Source: Colocasia esculenta
Lineage: Eukaryota; Streptophyta; Magnoliopsida; Alismatales; Araceae
NCBI GenBank assembly: GCA_014218235.1
Contig: CM024760.1
Coordinates: forward strand, 145,157,245 to 145,221,244
Direction: 5' to 3'
DNA length: 64,000 nt
The translations under genes were made by a program, and so were the position numbers. This document shows positions 24,262 to 34,059 of the stretch, one piece after another. The notes under the pieces are model-generated. The model did not search any database and had not been told where the DNA came from. It worked only from the letters and a program-made list of their open reading frames with translations. The number at the start of each line of letters is the position of its first letter. Position 1 is the first letter of the stretch.

Positions 24262-25967
24262 TGTGGAATGCGGAAAATTTTATGTGATTTTATTTTTATT
24301 TTGCCTTGCGGGGCGTGCCAGTCTGTCTACCAGACAAAAGTTGAAATTCGCACGGTGCGGAAAAGGTTTATGTCCATTGGACGAGTGCGCCTTTTGTTTT
24401 ATTTCAAAACATTTGTTCCGCATATTTTATTTTATCAGGCGATTAGGGTTACGTGTACTGGACCCTTTCTCCATCGACCGAAATCAATGCTAATTTACAT
24501 CGGATTAAAATCTTTAATGTTGATTTACATCAATTTTAACCCGAACACCCTTGATAGTAGAGTCAAGGTTTACATTTTTTTTTAGAAAACAATAACACAG
24601 TGAATTATTTTTATCGGACGAAATAGATTTCGTTTTGAAAAGAACATGGACCCTATTTGTGAGTTTAACATACAATTTGAGGGACAAATGGGTATAAACT
24701 CGAGGATTTATTTGATGTTCAGATATGTTGTGTATTTGAGCAGAGCTTCCGTATGGGTAGAATTTTCGCACAAACACACACGAACATATTTGATGAACAT
24801 ATGGTCATATTATATTTGGGCAGAATCTCCGTATGGACAGAGTTTCCCCATAAAATACGCACATATGAACACATATTTTGTGAACGTATGAGTATGCTTT
24901 TAGGCAGAGGCTAGAGCATACGTATATGAACACAAACAATTTACCCTTACGGAGACTAACTCAACGTGAGGGAATTAACATAGACGTGTTTAAATGTTTA
25001 TACCCATGGAGACTAACTCGACATGGAAACATTTGAACACGAGAACATTTGATATTTAAATATCTTATGCCCATGGAGACTAACTCAACATGGGAGATAT
25101 TTAAACATCGGAGCGCATGAACATGTTTAAATATTTTATATCCATAGAGACTAACTCGACATGGAAAATATTTAAACAATGGAACACATGAACACGAACA
25201 TTTAACAAATTTATCTCCACAAATACTAACTCGATGTGGAGATATAAACATATATTTTAATTTTAAAATTCCCCACGGAGACTAACTCAACATGGGGGGG
25301 GGGGATTTACAGAGATTTTGTGGTCGGAGGGGGACGACCTTTCGACTTGCCGGGGGCGAGTACCTTCACGCCGAGTAGAATCTTCCTCAACAAGCAGGTT
25401 TTTCTTTTCAAAATCCGACCCTTTTCAAAAGAGAGTCTCCTTTCAAAAGAGCCTCTCCGTTGCCTTCGGGCTACATGTCATATTTATAGGGGTTTTTCCC
25501 CTTACATGGAGGAGAGAGAGATAACCGGGGGGAGGTCCCCCCGGTTATGGAAGAGAGAGAGACAACCGGAGGGAGGCCCCCCCGGTTGTGTCTTAACTGG
25601 GGGGAGGCCCCCCGGTTAAGGGTCTCCCCCCTTTTGGTATTTCTGGGATTTTTTGGGAATTCTGGGATTTCTGGAATTTCAGGGAATTTTGGGGTTTTGG
25701 GGGATTTCTGGGAATTTTGGGTATTTCCTGGGATTTTGAGGATATTTCTGGATTTTCAGATTTGTGGATTTGGTATTTCTGGGGTTTTGGGTTCTTTTGA
25801 AACTGGGGATTTTCTGGGAGTTTGGGAATTTCTGATGTTTTTTGGGTTTGGGAATGTTTGGTATTTTGGGTGGATTTTTGGGGAATTTATGGGATTTTGG
25901 ATTTTTATGGAGGTTTGGGTTTTGGGAAATTGAGGTTTTGGGATTTGGAAATTTTTATGTGCCAACA
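24262..25967 (-). mobile_element. Solo LTR (element E, Tat-type, related to D) with 5-bp target duplication
   Basis: It runs from TGTGGAATGCGG to GTGCCAACA, flanked by the exact 5-bp repeat ACTGA (24257-24261 and 25968-25972). The layout follows the LTRs of D: a GCGGGGCGTGCCAGTCTGTC block near the left end, CAGAATCTCCGTATGGACAGAG repeats, a TATA box on the minus strand, three palindromes, then a tail. No internal region remains, so it formed by LTR-LTR recombination. It interrupts a LINE relic. The right 350 bp is a G/T-rich TTTCTGGGAATTTTGGG-type repeat. Confidence 0.88.
25521..25620. repeat. Three palindromes in solo LTR E
   Basis: Inverted repeats lie at 25521-25548 (ATAACCGGGGGG/CCCCCCGGTTAT), 25563-25588 (CAACCGG.../...CCGGTTG) and 25592-25620 (CTTAACTGGGGGG/CCCCCCGGTTAAG). 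They sit just downstream, on the plus strand, of a minus-strand TATA box (CTATAAAT, rc of 25482-25489). Placement matches the palindrome array of D, but the sequence differs. Confidence 0.85.
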
Positions 25968-27269
25968 ACTGACTGCGCAAGTAAACATTAGATGATCAAC
26001 CTCCTCATCTTGTTCTTCACAGGGAGGGCTTACAACTCACAATCTGTTCTCCACTTGGAACTGTATGTATGATTATATACCTTCTCAATAATCCTTTTAC
26101 GTGTCAACAGCCACTTAAATTTTTGTATCTTGATAGGTGATCTGACTTTCCACACGAAGAAATAAAGAAAGGGTGCTGCTAGTCCATAGTTGTTAAAATC
26201 TCTTTGACTTGGTGATATGTGCTACTGAGGAACGAGCCGCATAAAGCCTTAACTTTAGGTGGAAAATTCTACCAAAGAATATGAAGTGTTGCCATTACTG
26301 TCAATTAAGTGGTATAAGAACTTCACCAGAAAAAATACTACCATTTCTTTTCCTTATGATTGAATCATTTATATTTACAGACTCTAACAGGCTTAAAAGA
26401 GAAACATAATGAGCAAAGTCATCATCTTCCAGATTCCAACAGAGAGATTCTTTGAGTGGAAATAGAACATGGTGGAGAAGAATGTGTCTTGGCCATTGCT
26501 AAGGTTTACAATCATTAACCTACTGCCATTTGTAGAGTACAAGAGTGAATATCTTTGGAAGTTTATCTTCTAAATTAAATAATTTACCCTCTTTGCCCAT
26601 GAAAAGAATGTATCTAGTATGTTGCTAATTTGTACACCAAGGCTGCTCTCCACCCAAATGACATCTTTGAAGATTCTGGAGAGAAGACTGCTCGGTTGTC
26701 AAGTGAAAGGCAAAACTTTGAAGTGGCTTCCCAGTGTCTTTCTTGGCCTCAAGTCAGAGATCCTTAAGATTATACTTGCTTAGACCATCAGGCCCTTGGT
26801 AACCCCACTCTGGTGTCTCCTCTTATGTTCCTGCGTTTCTTCTTGTCCCTGCTTTGTGACCCCTCAGATTGGCTGCAACATCCACTGGGTAGACCTTCAT
26901 CACTAGAAGGGTGTGGGGGGAGCACCTCTGACTCAATCTTCTGGAAAGTCCCTGCGACATCTGAAGGTGGAGCATCCAGGTTAATGACCTCCATAGCAGG
27001 TGGAGCCAGGTAGTTAGTAGGTAAGCCTGAAGGACGCCAGCAAGGTGAGAGACCCTCATAGGGCAAAAATAGATGGGATCTGGACTTTTGGAGGCTGCTG
27101 ACTGAGTGGGTTGATCAACCTTTGCTTCAGGGACCTTGGTGCTCCCACCTGCTGATCTTTTCTGTGTACGGTGGTGGATATGGATGGTTGATGATGTTTT
27201 GGGGGCCTATACTTTTTCTTCTTTCTTACTTGTACACCTTTCCTTTTTCTCAATAAATGTTGTTTGATC

Positions 27270-28625
27270 CATGGTTTGTCATGGCGGGGCGAATCGGCCC
27301 GATTCCCCCGAATCGGCCCGATTCCCCCGAATCGGAGCGGATCAGGGGCGGGCCGAGTTGTGATCCGCATGGATCCGCCACCCGGCCGCGAATCGAATGG
27401 ATCCGATGCGATCCGATCCGATTCCCCGATCCGCCACGATGCGATCCGATTCGCCCAGAATCGAGGCGAATCGGGTCCGATTCGCATGATTATTATTATA
27501 TATATATATATGATATTTATGTATGTGTGTCAGGCAGGGTTGTGAGGAGTCAGGATCCTCTTCAGGCAGGGTTGTCAGGATCCTCTTATTTACCTGAATA
27601 TCATTTAAGTAAATGTTATAATTTGTTGTTTCATTTACTTAAGATATTACATGTAAATAAGGAAGTACCCCCCATTTGAATCCAATAAAAATATCAAAAA
27701 AATCATATCTCTTACCAATAAAAAGTCAACTCTCCCACCGAAGAAGAAAATCGCGATTTTGATGATTTAGCGAAATGCTAACTTTTTAATCTCTCATAAT
27801 TTGGTCTATCTAAAAATTTGATAATTCAAATAAACCATATAGAATACTAAAAATCCAAAGTCCGGTAAAAAAGTCAAATGTGCATGTGACTTCTCCAAGG
27901 GAACCGCTCTCCTACTGACAGTACTCAGTCTGTTTGAGACCTCTTAAGATTTGGTCAAACCTAAACTATCATCATTCAAACTCATGAGAATTGTCACTTT
28001 CTAGTTTCTCACAATTAGAAAGTGAAAAATCTCATGAGTTTAGGTGATGATAGCTTAAGTTTGACCAAATCCTAAGATGCCTCAAGCAGACTAAGTGCTG
28101 TCAGTAGGAGAGTAGCTCCCTTGGAGAAGTCACATGCACGTTTGACTTTTTTTACCGGACTTTGGATTTTTAGTGTTCCATATGGTTTATTTGAATTATC
28201 AAATTTTTAGATAGACCAAATTATGAGAGATTAAAAAGTTAGCATTTCGCTAAAATCATCAAAATCGCGATTTTCTTCTTCAGTGGGAGAGTTGACTTTT
28301 TATTGGTAAGAGATATGATTTTTTGATTTTTATTGGATTCAAATGGGGGGTACTTCCTTATTTACATGTAATATCTTAAGTAAATGAAACAACAAATTAT
28401 AACATTTACTTAAATGATATTCAGGTAAATAAGAGGATCCTGACAACCCTGCCTGAAGAGGATCCTGACTCCTCACAACCCTGCCTGACACACATACATA
28501 AATATCATATATATATATATAATAATAATCATGCGAATCGGACCCGATTCGCCTCGATTCTGGGCGAATCGGATCGCATCAGGGCGGATCCGATTCGCCC
28601 CGAATCGGCGATACGTCAAACCATG
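27270..28625. mobile_element. Foldback element: near-complete inverted repeat with 8-bp target duplication
   Basis: The two halves are reverse complements over most of their length, with the centre near 27990. For example, the ATATTACATGTAAATAAGG stretch at 27643 returns inverted near 28360, and the GGATCCTCTTCAGGCAGGG stretch near 27550 returns near 28440. The ends read CATGGTTTGTC and GTCAAACCATG. Flanks are the exact 8-bp repeat GTTTGATC (27262-27269, 28626-28633). The left outer arm is longer, expanded by GATCCGATTCGCC-type repeats (27280-27480). The arms carry an AT microsatellite (TATATATATATA) at matching places. It has no transposase, so it moves only with help. Confidence 0.88.
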
Positions 28626-29176
28626 GTTTGATCCACATTCAGAAAAATAAAAAAGAAAATTCTTTATAGAGCTCATTGTTGCTGCAATGTGAAGAACCTC
28701 TGATCACCTGCTAACTGGATTGTGCAATCATGTGTAACATAATGATCAGACATCACATTTTGTTGACTAATCCCTTGCACCATAAAGCCGGAAATCCCCT
28801 GGTTAGATTTGAGATTGCCTGCTTATGCCATGTCTCACTGCATATGCCATGAACATTTTACAATAATTGATTCCTTGCACCACAAAACAGAGAGAAAAGA
28901 AAAGAAAATGGTATTGGTTAGACGTGAGAATGCCTGCATATTCTGTCCCACTCTTGCCTACAGAGTCAGGTGATGTGCCTATGTAAAGCATAACCAGAAA
29001 ACTCATTTCTAACTTGAGAAGGTCATGGAAATCCAACCCATATCAAGCACATCGTGTATGCAAGGAATCAGATTGAAATGTTGCAGATTGATACTAGATC
29101 TCTCTCTCTGTTAATAATAAAATGTTCAGTTCTCAGAAAAAAATCGCTGAATCTTTTCTTTTGAATTCGTTTTCAG

Positions 29177-29276
29177 GGGGATAATAAACCTGAACCTCGA
29201 GAGTTGTGGCAAGAACGTTCTAATCCTGGTTCCTTTTGGAAACCCTGTGCTGATAAAGGGCACCGGCATAACTGCG
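29177..29276 (+). CDS. O-fucosyltransferase-like protein, exon 3
   Basis: A 100-base exon after TTTTCAG and before GTATTG. It reads GDNKPEPRELWQ and then SFWKPCADKGHRHNC, ending in phase 1. The W-K-P-C motif ahead of the GYILV block is characteristic of plant O-fucosyltransferase family proteins and marks the start of the catalytic region. It enters in phase 0, matching exon 2. A polypyrimidine tract (TCTTTTCTTTTG) precedes the acceptor. Confidence 0.8.
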
Positions 29277-29418
29277 GTATTGCCATCCTAAAATTTATTA
29301 GGCTTCCTATTTCATTGCCTTTTACCCTGCTAGAATGGCAGGTTGTTATCTTGTCTGTATTGTCCTTTTTATTCTCTCTTGTGGTATCATGCTAATATTA
29401 CTAATAATTGATTTGCAG

Positions 29419-29480
29419 AAGTAAACAATGGATACATTTTAGTCAGTGCAAATGGTGGCATAAGCCAGCAGCGAATAGCT
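29419..29480 (+). CDS. O-fucosyltransferase-like protein, exon 4
   Basis: A 62-base exon after GATTTGCAG and before a perfect GTAAGT donor (29481). It enters in phase 1, matching exon 3 (the joined codon is Glu), and reads VNNGYILVSANGGISQQRIA. This is the first conserved block of the family (usually NGYxxVxANGGxNQQR), the nucleotide-sugar binding start. Here Asn before QQR is Ser. It ends in phase 0. The next expected exon (starting V-C-N-A-V or similar) is not found before the retrotransposon block at 30.6 kb; it lies beyond the window or is lost. Confidence 0.85.
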
Positions 29481-29880
29481 GTAAGTATCCCTCTCAGAAT
29501 GAATTGATTATTCTGAATGTCGTGTAGCACCTGTTGAAAAAGGTAGCTTGCTATTTATAATGTCTTAGATGTGCAGCATTTCTTCTGACTTGCTTCAGTT
29601 TGAGGCTTTGAGATTGTACTATTTGTCATACAGTGGATATTTGGAAGATGTTCACTTTAATGCCGCTGTTAGAGAAGAGAACTATGTTACTTGTTCTCTT
29701 TAATACTATTTATAATGTTACTTGTAGCCCAATTCCCGTGACACATACATTAACAGTCAAGGGCCAGTCATTGATCTCAAAGTCACAGTGGATACTGACT
29801 CAAGTACATCTATTGCCAACTAATAAAAAGAAAATAAGCCATACCTGTTGCCATGAAAAGAGGCTTTCCTGTTCATAGAT

Positions 29881-30128
29881 GTTAGTATCGGTCGAAACCA
29901 ATCCGAAACTGGCCCAAAACACTGTAGCAAATCCAAAACCATTAAAAATAATATTTAAAATTTTAATCAGTTTCGGTTGGTTTCAGTTGAAACCGACTGA
30001 AACCAAACCAGAAACAGACTGAAACTGGTCGAAACTGGCCACTCTTAAGGCTGCCCGAGACGTCTGAAACCGGCCGAAACGAAACCAAAACCATATCGGT
30101 TTTTGACATGGCCGAAACCGATACTAAC
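29881..30128. mobile_element. Small non-autonomous element (MITE), 248 bp
   Basis: The ends are exact 12-bp inverted repeats, GTTAGTATCGGT (29881-29892) and ACCGATACTAAC (30117-30128). The interior is full of CGGTCGAAAC / GTTTCGGTT words in both directions. It shares CAAAACACTGTAGC and the TCCAAAACC word with the hAT-like element at 21.7-23.6 kb, so the two may be related. No exact flanking duplication is visible. Confidence 0.7.
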
Positions 30129-30487
30129 CTCCTTGTTCCTGTTTTAGCTTGGTAGATTAAGTAACTTCTCTTACGTTCTTTAAAACTTTAACAATGCACC
30201 ATGTTTATATGGTTCATGGGTAGGTTTTAGTGGTTGAATATACATCTAGCATTCTATTTCTGCCTTGTGAAAGTTCTGGGTCTAGGGTGGCCTGTCTTTC
30301 CCTTTTCTAAGCAGTCTAGCTGGTGCATCAGCTGAATTAGTTCACTGCCTCAGCACCATGATTGTTGGAGTGTTGGAGACTTGCATTTTCTTTCAGCAAA
30401 ATAAATTGGCATGCCAAAACTGGCATTGATGGATACTGGAGGCATTATTTTCTAAATTCAATTGGATCATTATTTTCAGAATGAGAA

Positions 30488-30570
30488 AGACTTATTGCAC
30501 TTTCTGCAAGTGCAATAAGTCTTACATGGCAGCCCGCGTGGCGCCCAACGTGGCGCCAGGCGGGCTGCCA
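30488..30570. repeat. Two adjacent perfect hairpins beside element D
   Basis: The first has arms AAGACTTATTGCACTT and AAGTGCAATAAGTCTT around a 5-base loop. The second has arms GGCAGCCCGC and GCGGGCTGCC with two GGCGCC blocks between. They lie about 80 bp left of the D LTR. No coding sequence overlaps. Confidence 0.8.
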
Positions 30571-31311
30571 CTCAGTCTGGCGGACAGGGGGGAGCAGCAA
30601 GCTGCAGCGGACTGGCAACCGGTGGCCATTTACCGGTGGTTGGCGGCTGTGGACACGGGATTTTTTTTTCTCCCCCATTATGTGTATGGGGAGGTTCGTT
30701 TTATTTATCATGTTTTGACTTCGTATTGCGGGGCGTGCCAGACTGTCTACCAGACAGAAGAAAAAGGTCCGCGTGATGCGGATAAAGAATTTGTATGTCC
30801 GTGAAACGGACGAGTGCGCCGTGTTTTGATCTGAACTTCTTTGATTCCGTGCCTTTAATCATCAGGCGATTAGGGTGGCGTGTGCTGGACCCCTGTCTCC
30901 ATCGATCGGAATCGATGTTACATTTACATCGAGTTAAAAGCCTTACGTGTCGTATTAACACCAGTTTCAACTCGAATACCATTTCATAGCATGGGCGAGA
31001 ATATATGCATCTATAGGAAATTCCAATACAATATTTTCTCTTTCAATCCATCTCTGGACAGAATGAATTTTGAAAATGGATTTATCCTTTTAAAAGGAAC
31101 GTTTAAGATTTAGACCTCTTGAGGAAGAGTATGAATTTTCTTTGAAAGATTTGACATATGAAAATAGACGGGAATGTGCTCGCGTAGATAGAGTTATCTT
31201 GTGGTTTTATGAGTATACATATTTTTTTGGGGCAAAATCTCTGTTCAAAGGAGTCCCTTTTATATATACTTGTGAACATATGAGTACGTTCTTGGGCAGA
31301 ATCCCCATTTA

Positions 31312-32020
31312 GACGAAGCGTTTTTAAGAGAATATATACATATGGATGTGAGGTTGTGCTTACATGGATATATTCTCGGGTAGAACCTCCACGTTGGCAG
31401 AGTTCAACCTAAGAATCATATACATATAATCATAAAATCGTGATTATATGAGTATATACTTGAGCAGAACCTCTGTTTGGACAGAGTCTTCTTAAGAACA
31501 CATACGCATAAAAGCACAAGATTATGATCATATGAATATGTTCTTGGGCAGAATCTCTGTTTGGGCAGAGTCTCCTCGAAGAAACATATACATATAAGTA
31601 CAAGAACAAACGACATCTAAATGCACATACCCATAGTCTTATTCGATATGGAGTCATTTAGAGCACAAACATACGAAGGGGTTTAAATACTCCTATTTAG
31701 ACGGAGCGTTCTTAAGAAAATATATACATATGGATGTGAGGTTGTGCTTACATGGATATATTCTCGAGTAGAACCTCTATGTTGGCAGAGTTCAACCTAA
31801 GAATCATATACATATAATCATGAAATTGTGATTATATGAGTATATACTTGAGCAGAACCTCTGTTTGGACAGAGTCTTCTCAAGAACACATACGCATAAA
31901 AGCACAAGATTATGATCATATGAATATGTTCTTGGGTAGAATCTCCGCTTGGGCAGAGTTTCCTCGAAGAAACATATACATATAAGTACAAGAGCAAACG
32001 ACATCTAAATGCACATACCC
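31312..32020. repeat. 388-bp tandem duplication in the D 3' LTR
   Basis: The stretch starting GACGAAGCGTTTTTAAGAGA at 31312 returns at about 31700 as GACGGAGCGTTCTTAAGAAA and runs in parallel to about 32015 with few differences. It is absent from the 5' LTR of D, so it arose, or was lost, in one copy only. Confidence 0.8.
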
Positions 32021-32379
32021 CACAAGATTATGATCACAGTATATTTTTGGGCGGAGTCCCTATTGAGGCAGAACTTCTTTTCTCCTCATTTTTGCTCGTA
32101 TGAACATGATCTTAGAGGACATATGGATATATCTCCATGAGGGTCCTTGTCAAAACAAGATTTCTTTCCGAAAACTACCCACATGGGTATAACTCATTTT
32201 GTGAGTATATGTATATATTTCTGCTTGGATCACTGCTTGAGCAGAGTCTTTATCCTTCTCTTTTTCCCTTTTTTTTAGAAATGTATTCATATCAACAGAA
32301 TATTCATGAGTATGTGAATGTATTTTCCGGCAGAACTTCTGCTTAGGCAGAGTATCCTCATGGAGACGTATTCATATGA

Positions 32380-33200
32380 ACATGTGGTTATATAAACATG
32401 CCCTCGGGAGAACCTTTGCTTAGCCGAAATTTCCCCGAGGAAACATATACATGCATAAGCACAAATTTGCCATCCTATGGATATATTCTCGAGCGGTATC
32501 TCTGCTTGAATAGAGTTTCCGTCAGGAAGGTATCTCTGCATAGGCGGAGTCTCCTTCGAGAAGTATATTCATATGAATATAAATGTGGTTATACGAATAT
32601 GTACTCGGCAGAATCTCCGCTTGGGCAGAGTCTCCTCTAAGAAACATATATATATATATATATATATATATAAACACAAATTCGTGATTATACGGACATG
32701 AACTTGGAGGGAGCTTTTGCCTGGGCAGAGTTCTCCTTAAGAAACATACATGTATAAGCACAAATTTGCAATTCCATGGATATATTCTTAGGCAGAGTCT
32801 CCGCTTAGGCAGAGTTTTTTCTAAGAAACATATACATAAGAACACAAATTTGTGAATATACGAATATGTTCTTGGGCAGAATCTCCGCTTGGGCATAGTC
32901 TCCTCTAAGAAACATATACATATAAACACGGGTTTGTAGTTGTATGGATACGTTCTTAAAAAGAGATTTTGCTCGGGCAGGGTTCTTCACAAGACGCATA
33001 TATGTATAATTACAAAATTGTAATTTTATGTATATGTTTTTAGGTAGAATCTCCGCTTGGGTAGAGTTTCCTCTAAGAAACATATACATAAGAACACAAA
33101 TTTGTGAATATACGAATATGTTCTTGAGCAGAATCTTCGCTTGGGCAGAGTCTCCTCTAAGAAACATATACATACAAGCACAAAATCCACCATCCCAGAG
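32380..33200 (-). repeat. 84-bp minisatellite in the D LTR (copy in 3' LTR)
   Basis: The unit contains GGGCAGAATCTCCGCTTGGG, CAGAGTCTCCTCTAAGAAAC and an AT-rich part. The distance between successive TAAGAAAC words is 84 (for example 33074 to 33158; 52704 to 52788 in the other LTR). As 84 is a multiple of 3, the minus strand keeps open frames of about 110-140 codons with a 28-residue period (YMFLRGDSAQAEIL...). Versions of the unit extend left to about 31400. Confidence 0.8.
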
Positions 33201-33684
33201 TCTTGCTCGATGGGCGGGGAGAACATATGCATCTAAATGCGCATACCCATAGAGTCTTGCTCAATATGGAGGCATTTAGAGCACGAGAACAAGGGTATTT
33301 AAATACCGTGTATCCATAGAGTCTTGCTAGATATGGATGGTATTTAAACCCCGAAGGAAATCTCCCCCACAGAGTCTTACTCGATGTGGGGGAAGAACCG
33401 AGCTAGGATTTTTGAAAGGGGATGAAGAGGATGTCGATGGCGTTTGGAACCGATTCTCCTCCCTCGCCGAACTATTCCGCGCCTTGCTATCGAGCTAGAG
33501 AAGGGCTAGTACCTTCGCACACCAAGCAGGGGGATTCGGGGGAACAGATGAGGAAGGGAGTTTTCGAAAGGAGAAATGCTCTTTTCTTTTTTTTTTTGAT
33601 TTTTGAACAAGGGATTTTGCCAGGGCTTCGCCGGGACCTTATGGGGGAGAACCGACTCTCTTTTCACTTGGGGAATAGGGGACC

Positions 33685-33691
33685 TTTTATA
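33685..33691 (-). promoter_or_regulatory. TATA box of the D 3' LTR, leftward
   Basis: TATAAAA on the minus strand within CCCCTATAAAAGGTCCCC, about 0.9 kb into the LTR in element orientation. It is at the same place at 53563-53569 in the 5' LTR, where it would drive genomic RNA for gag-pol. Confidence 0.65.
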
Positions 33692-33727
33692 GGGGAAGGT
33701 CCCCTTTACATCGCAATGGGGAGAGCT

Positions 33728-34010
33728 CCAACCGATGGTGACATGGGATTATGTCACCATCGGTTGGGGACTAACCGATGGTGACCTCATGATGAGGTCA
33801 CCATCCCTAACCGATGGTGACCTCATGATGAGGTCACCATCGGTTAGGGGAGGGGTCCCCTCAACCGATGGTGATTCACCATCGGTTAGAAGGGGAGACC
33901 CCTTAATCGATGGTGACATCACTAAGATGTCACCATCGGTTAAGGGCTCCCCTAACCGATGGTGACCTCATCATGAGGTCACCATCGGTTAGGGGTCTCC
34001 TAACCGATGG
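33728..34010. repeat. Palindrome array in the D 3' LTR
   Basis: Repeated inverted repeats of AACCGATGGTGAC / GTCACCATCGGTT: 33728-33767, about 33771-33847 (a double unit), 33863-33889, 33902-33943, 33952-33993, then a half unit at 34000. Loops are 0-8 bases. They lie between the leftward TATA (33685) and the rightward TATA (34031). Confidence 0.92.
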
Positions 34011-34030
34011 GGGGAAGAGGGGGAAACTTC

Positions 34031-34038
34031 TATAAATA
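34031..34038 (+). promoter_or_regulatory. TATA box of the D 3' LTR, rightward
   Basis: TATAAATA in a GC-rich setting (ACTTC TATAAATA CCCCCC). It is the only strong rightward TATA ahead of the antisense gene, 730 bp from its first ATG. The same box is kept at 53871-53878 in the other LTR. Solo LTR E has none here. Confidence 0.55.
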
Positions 34039-34059
34039 CCCCCCCATGCCCCTTTTTAC

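Larger units (their letters stand above)
23780..27250 (-). pseudogene. Minus-strand LINE relic, split by solo LTR E
   Basis: On the minus strand near 26150-25975 the sequence reads IKIQKFKWLLTRKR in one frame and CEEQDEEVDHLMFTCAV in another, the zf-RVT domain at the C terminus of plant LINE polyproteins. E interrupts it just after this block. The lower part, 24256-23800, continues to a possible LINE tail with AATAAAG. Between 27250 and 26200 only broken low-identity frames are seen. There is no intact domain. Confidence 0.55.
19540..29176 (+). other. Second intron of the O-fucosyltransferase-like gene, filled with transposons
   Basis: It has GT..AG borders and is 9.6 kb long. It contains LINE relics (20.65-21.26, 23.8-24.25, 26.0-27.25 kb), a hAT-like element (21.67-23.61), a solo LTR (24.26-25.97) and a foldback element (27.27-28.63). 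The rest (19.54-20.65 and 28.63-29.17 kb) is plain AT-rich intron sequence. Confidence 0.6.

Noticed and set aside
25547..25933. 128-codon frame rich in Phe and Gly, like a nucleoporin FG repeat
   Set aside because: It arises from the TTTCTGGGATTTTGGG-type simple repeat at the end of solo LTR E and is not shared with other LTRs.
27056..27679. Open frames of 143 and 140 codons on both strands
   Set aside because: They lie in the GATCCGATTCGCC repeat arm of the foldback element; the same peptide appears inverted at 28473-28676, which shows they are repeat shadows.
29633..29878. 81-codon frame after exon 4, considered as the next exon
   Set aside because: It does not read like any O-fucosyltransferase block, and it lacks a suitable acceptor in the required phase.
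33728..34010. CRISPR-like array of short repeats
   Set aside because: Plant DNA; the repeats are palindromes lying nearly back to back without unique spacers, within an LTR, and repeated in the partner LTR.
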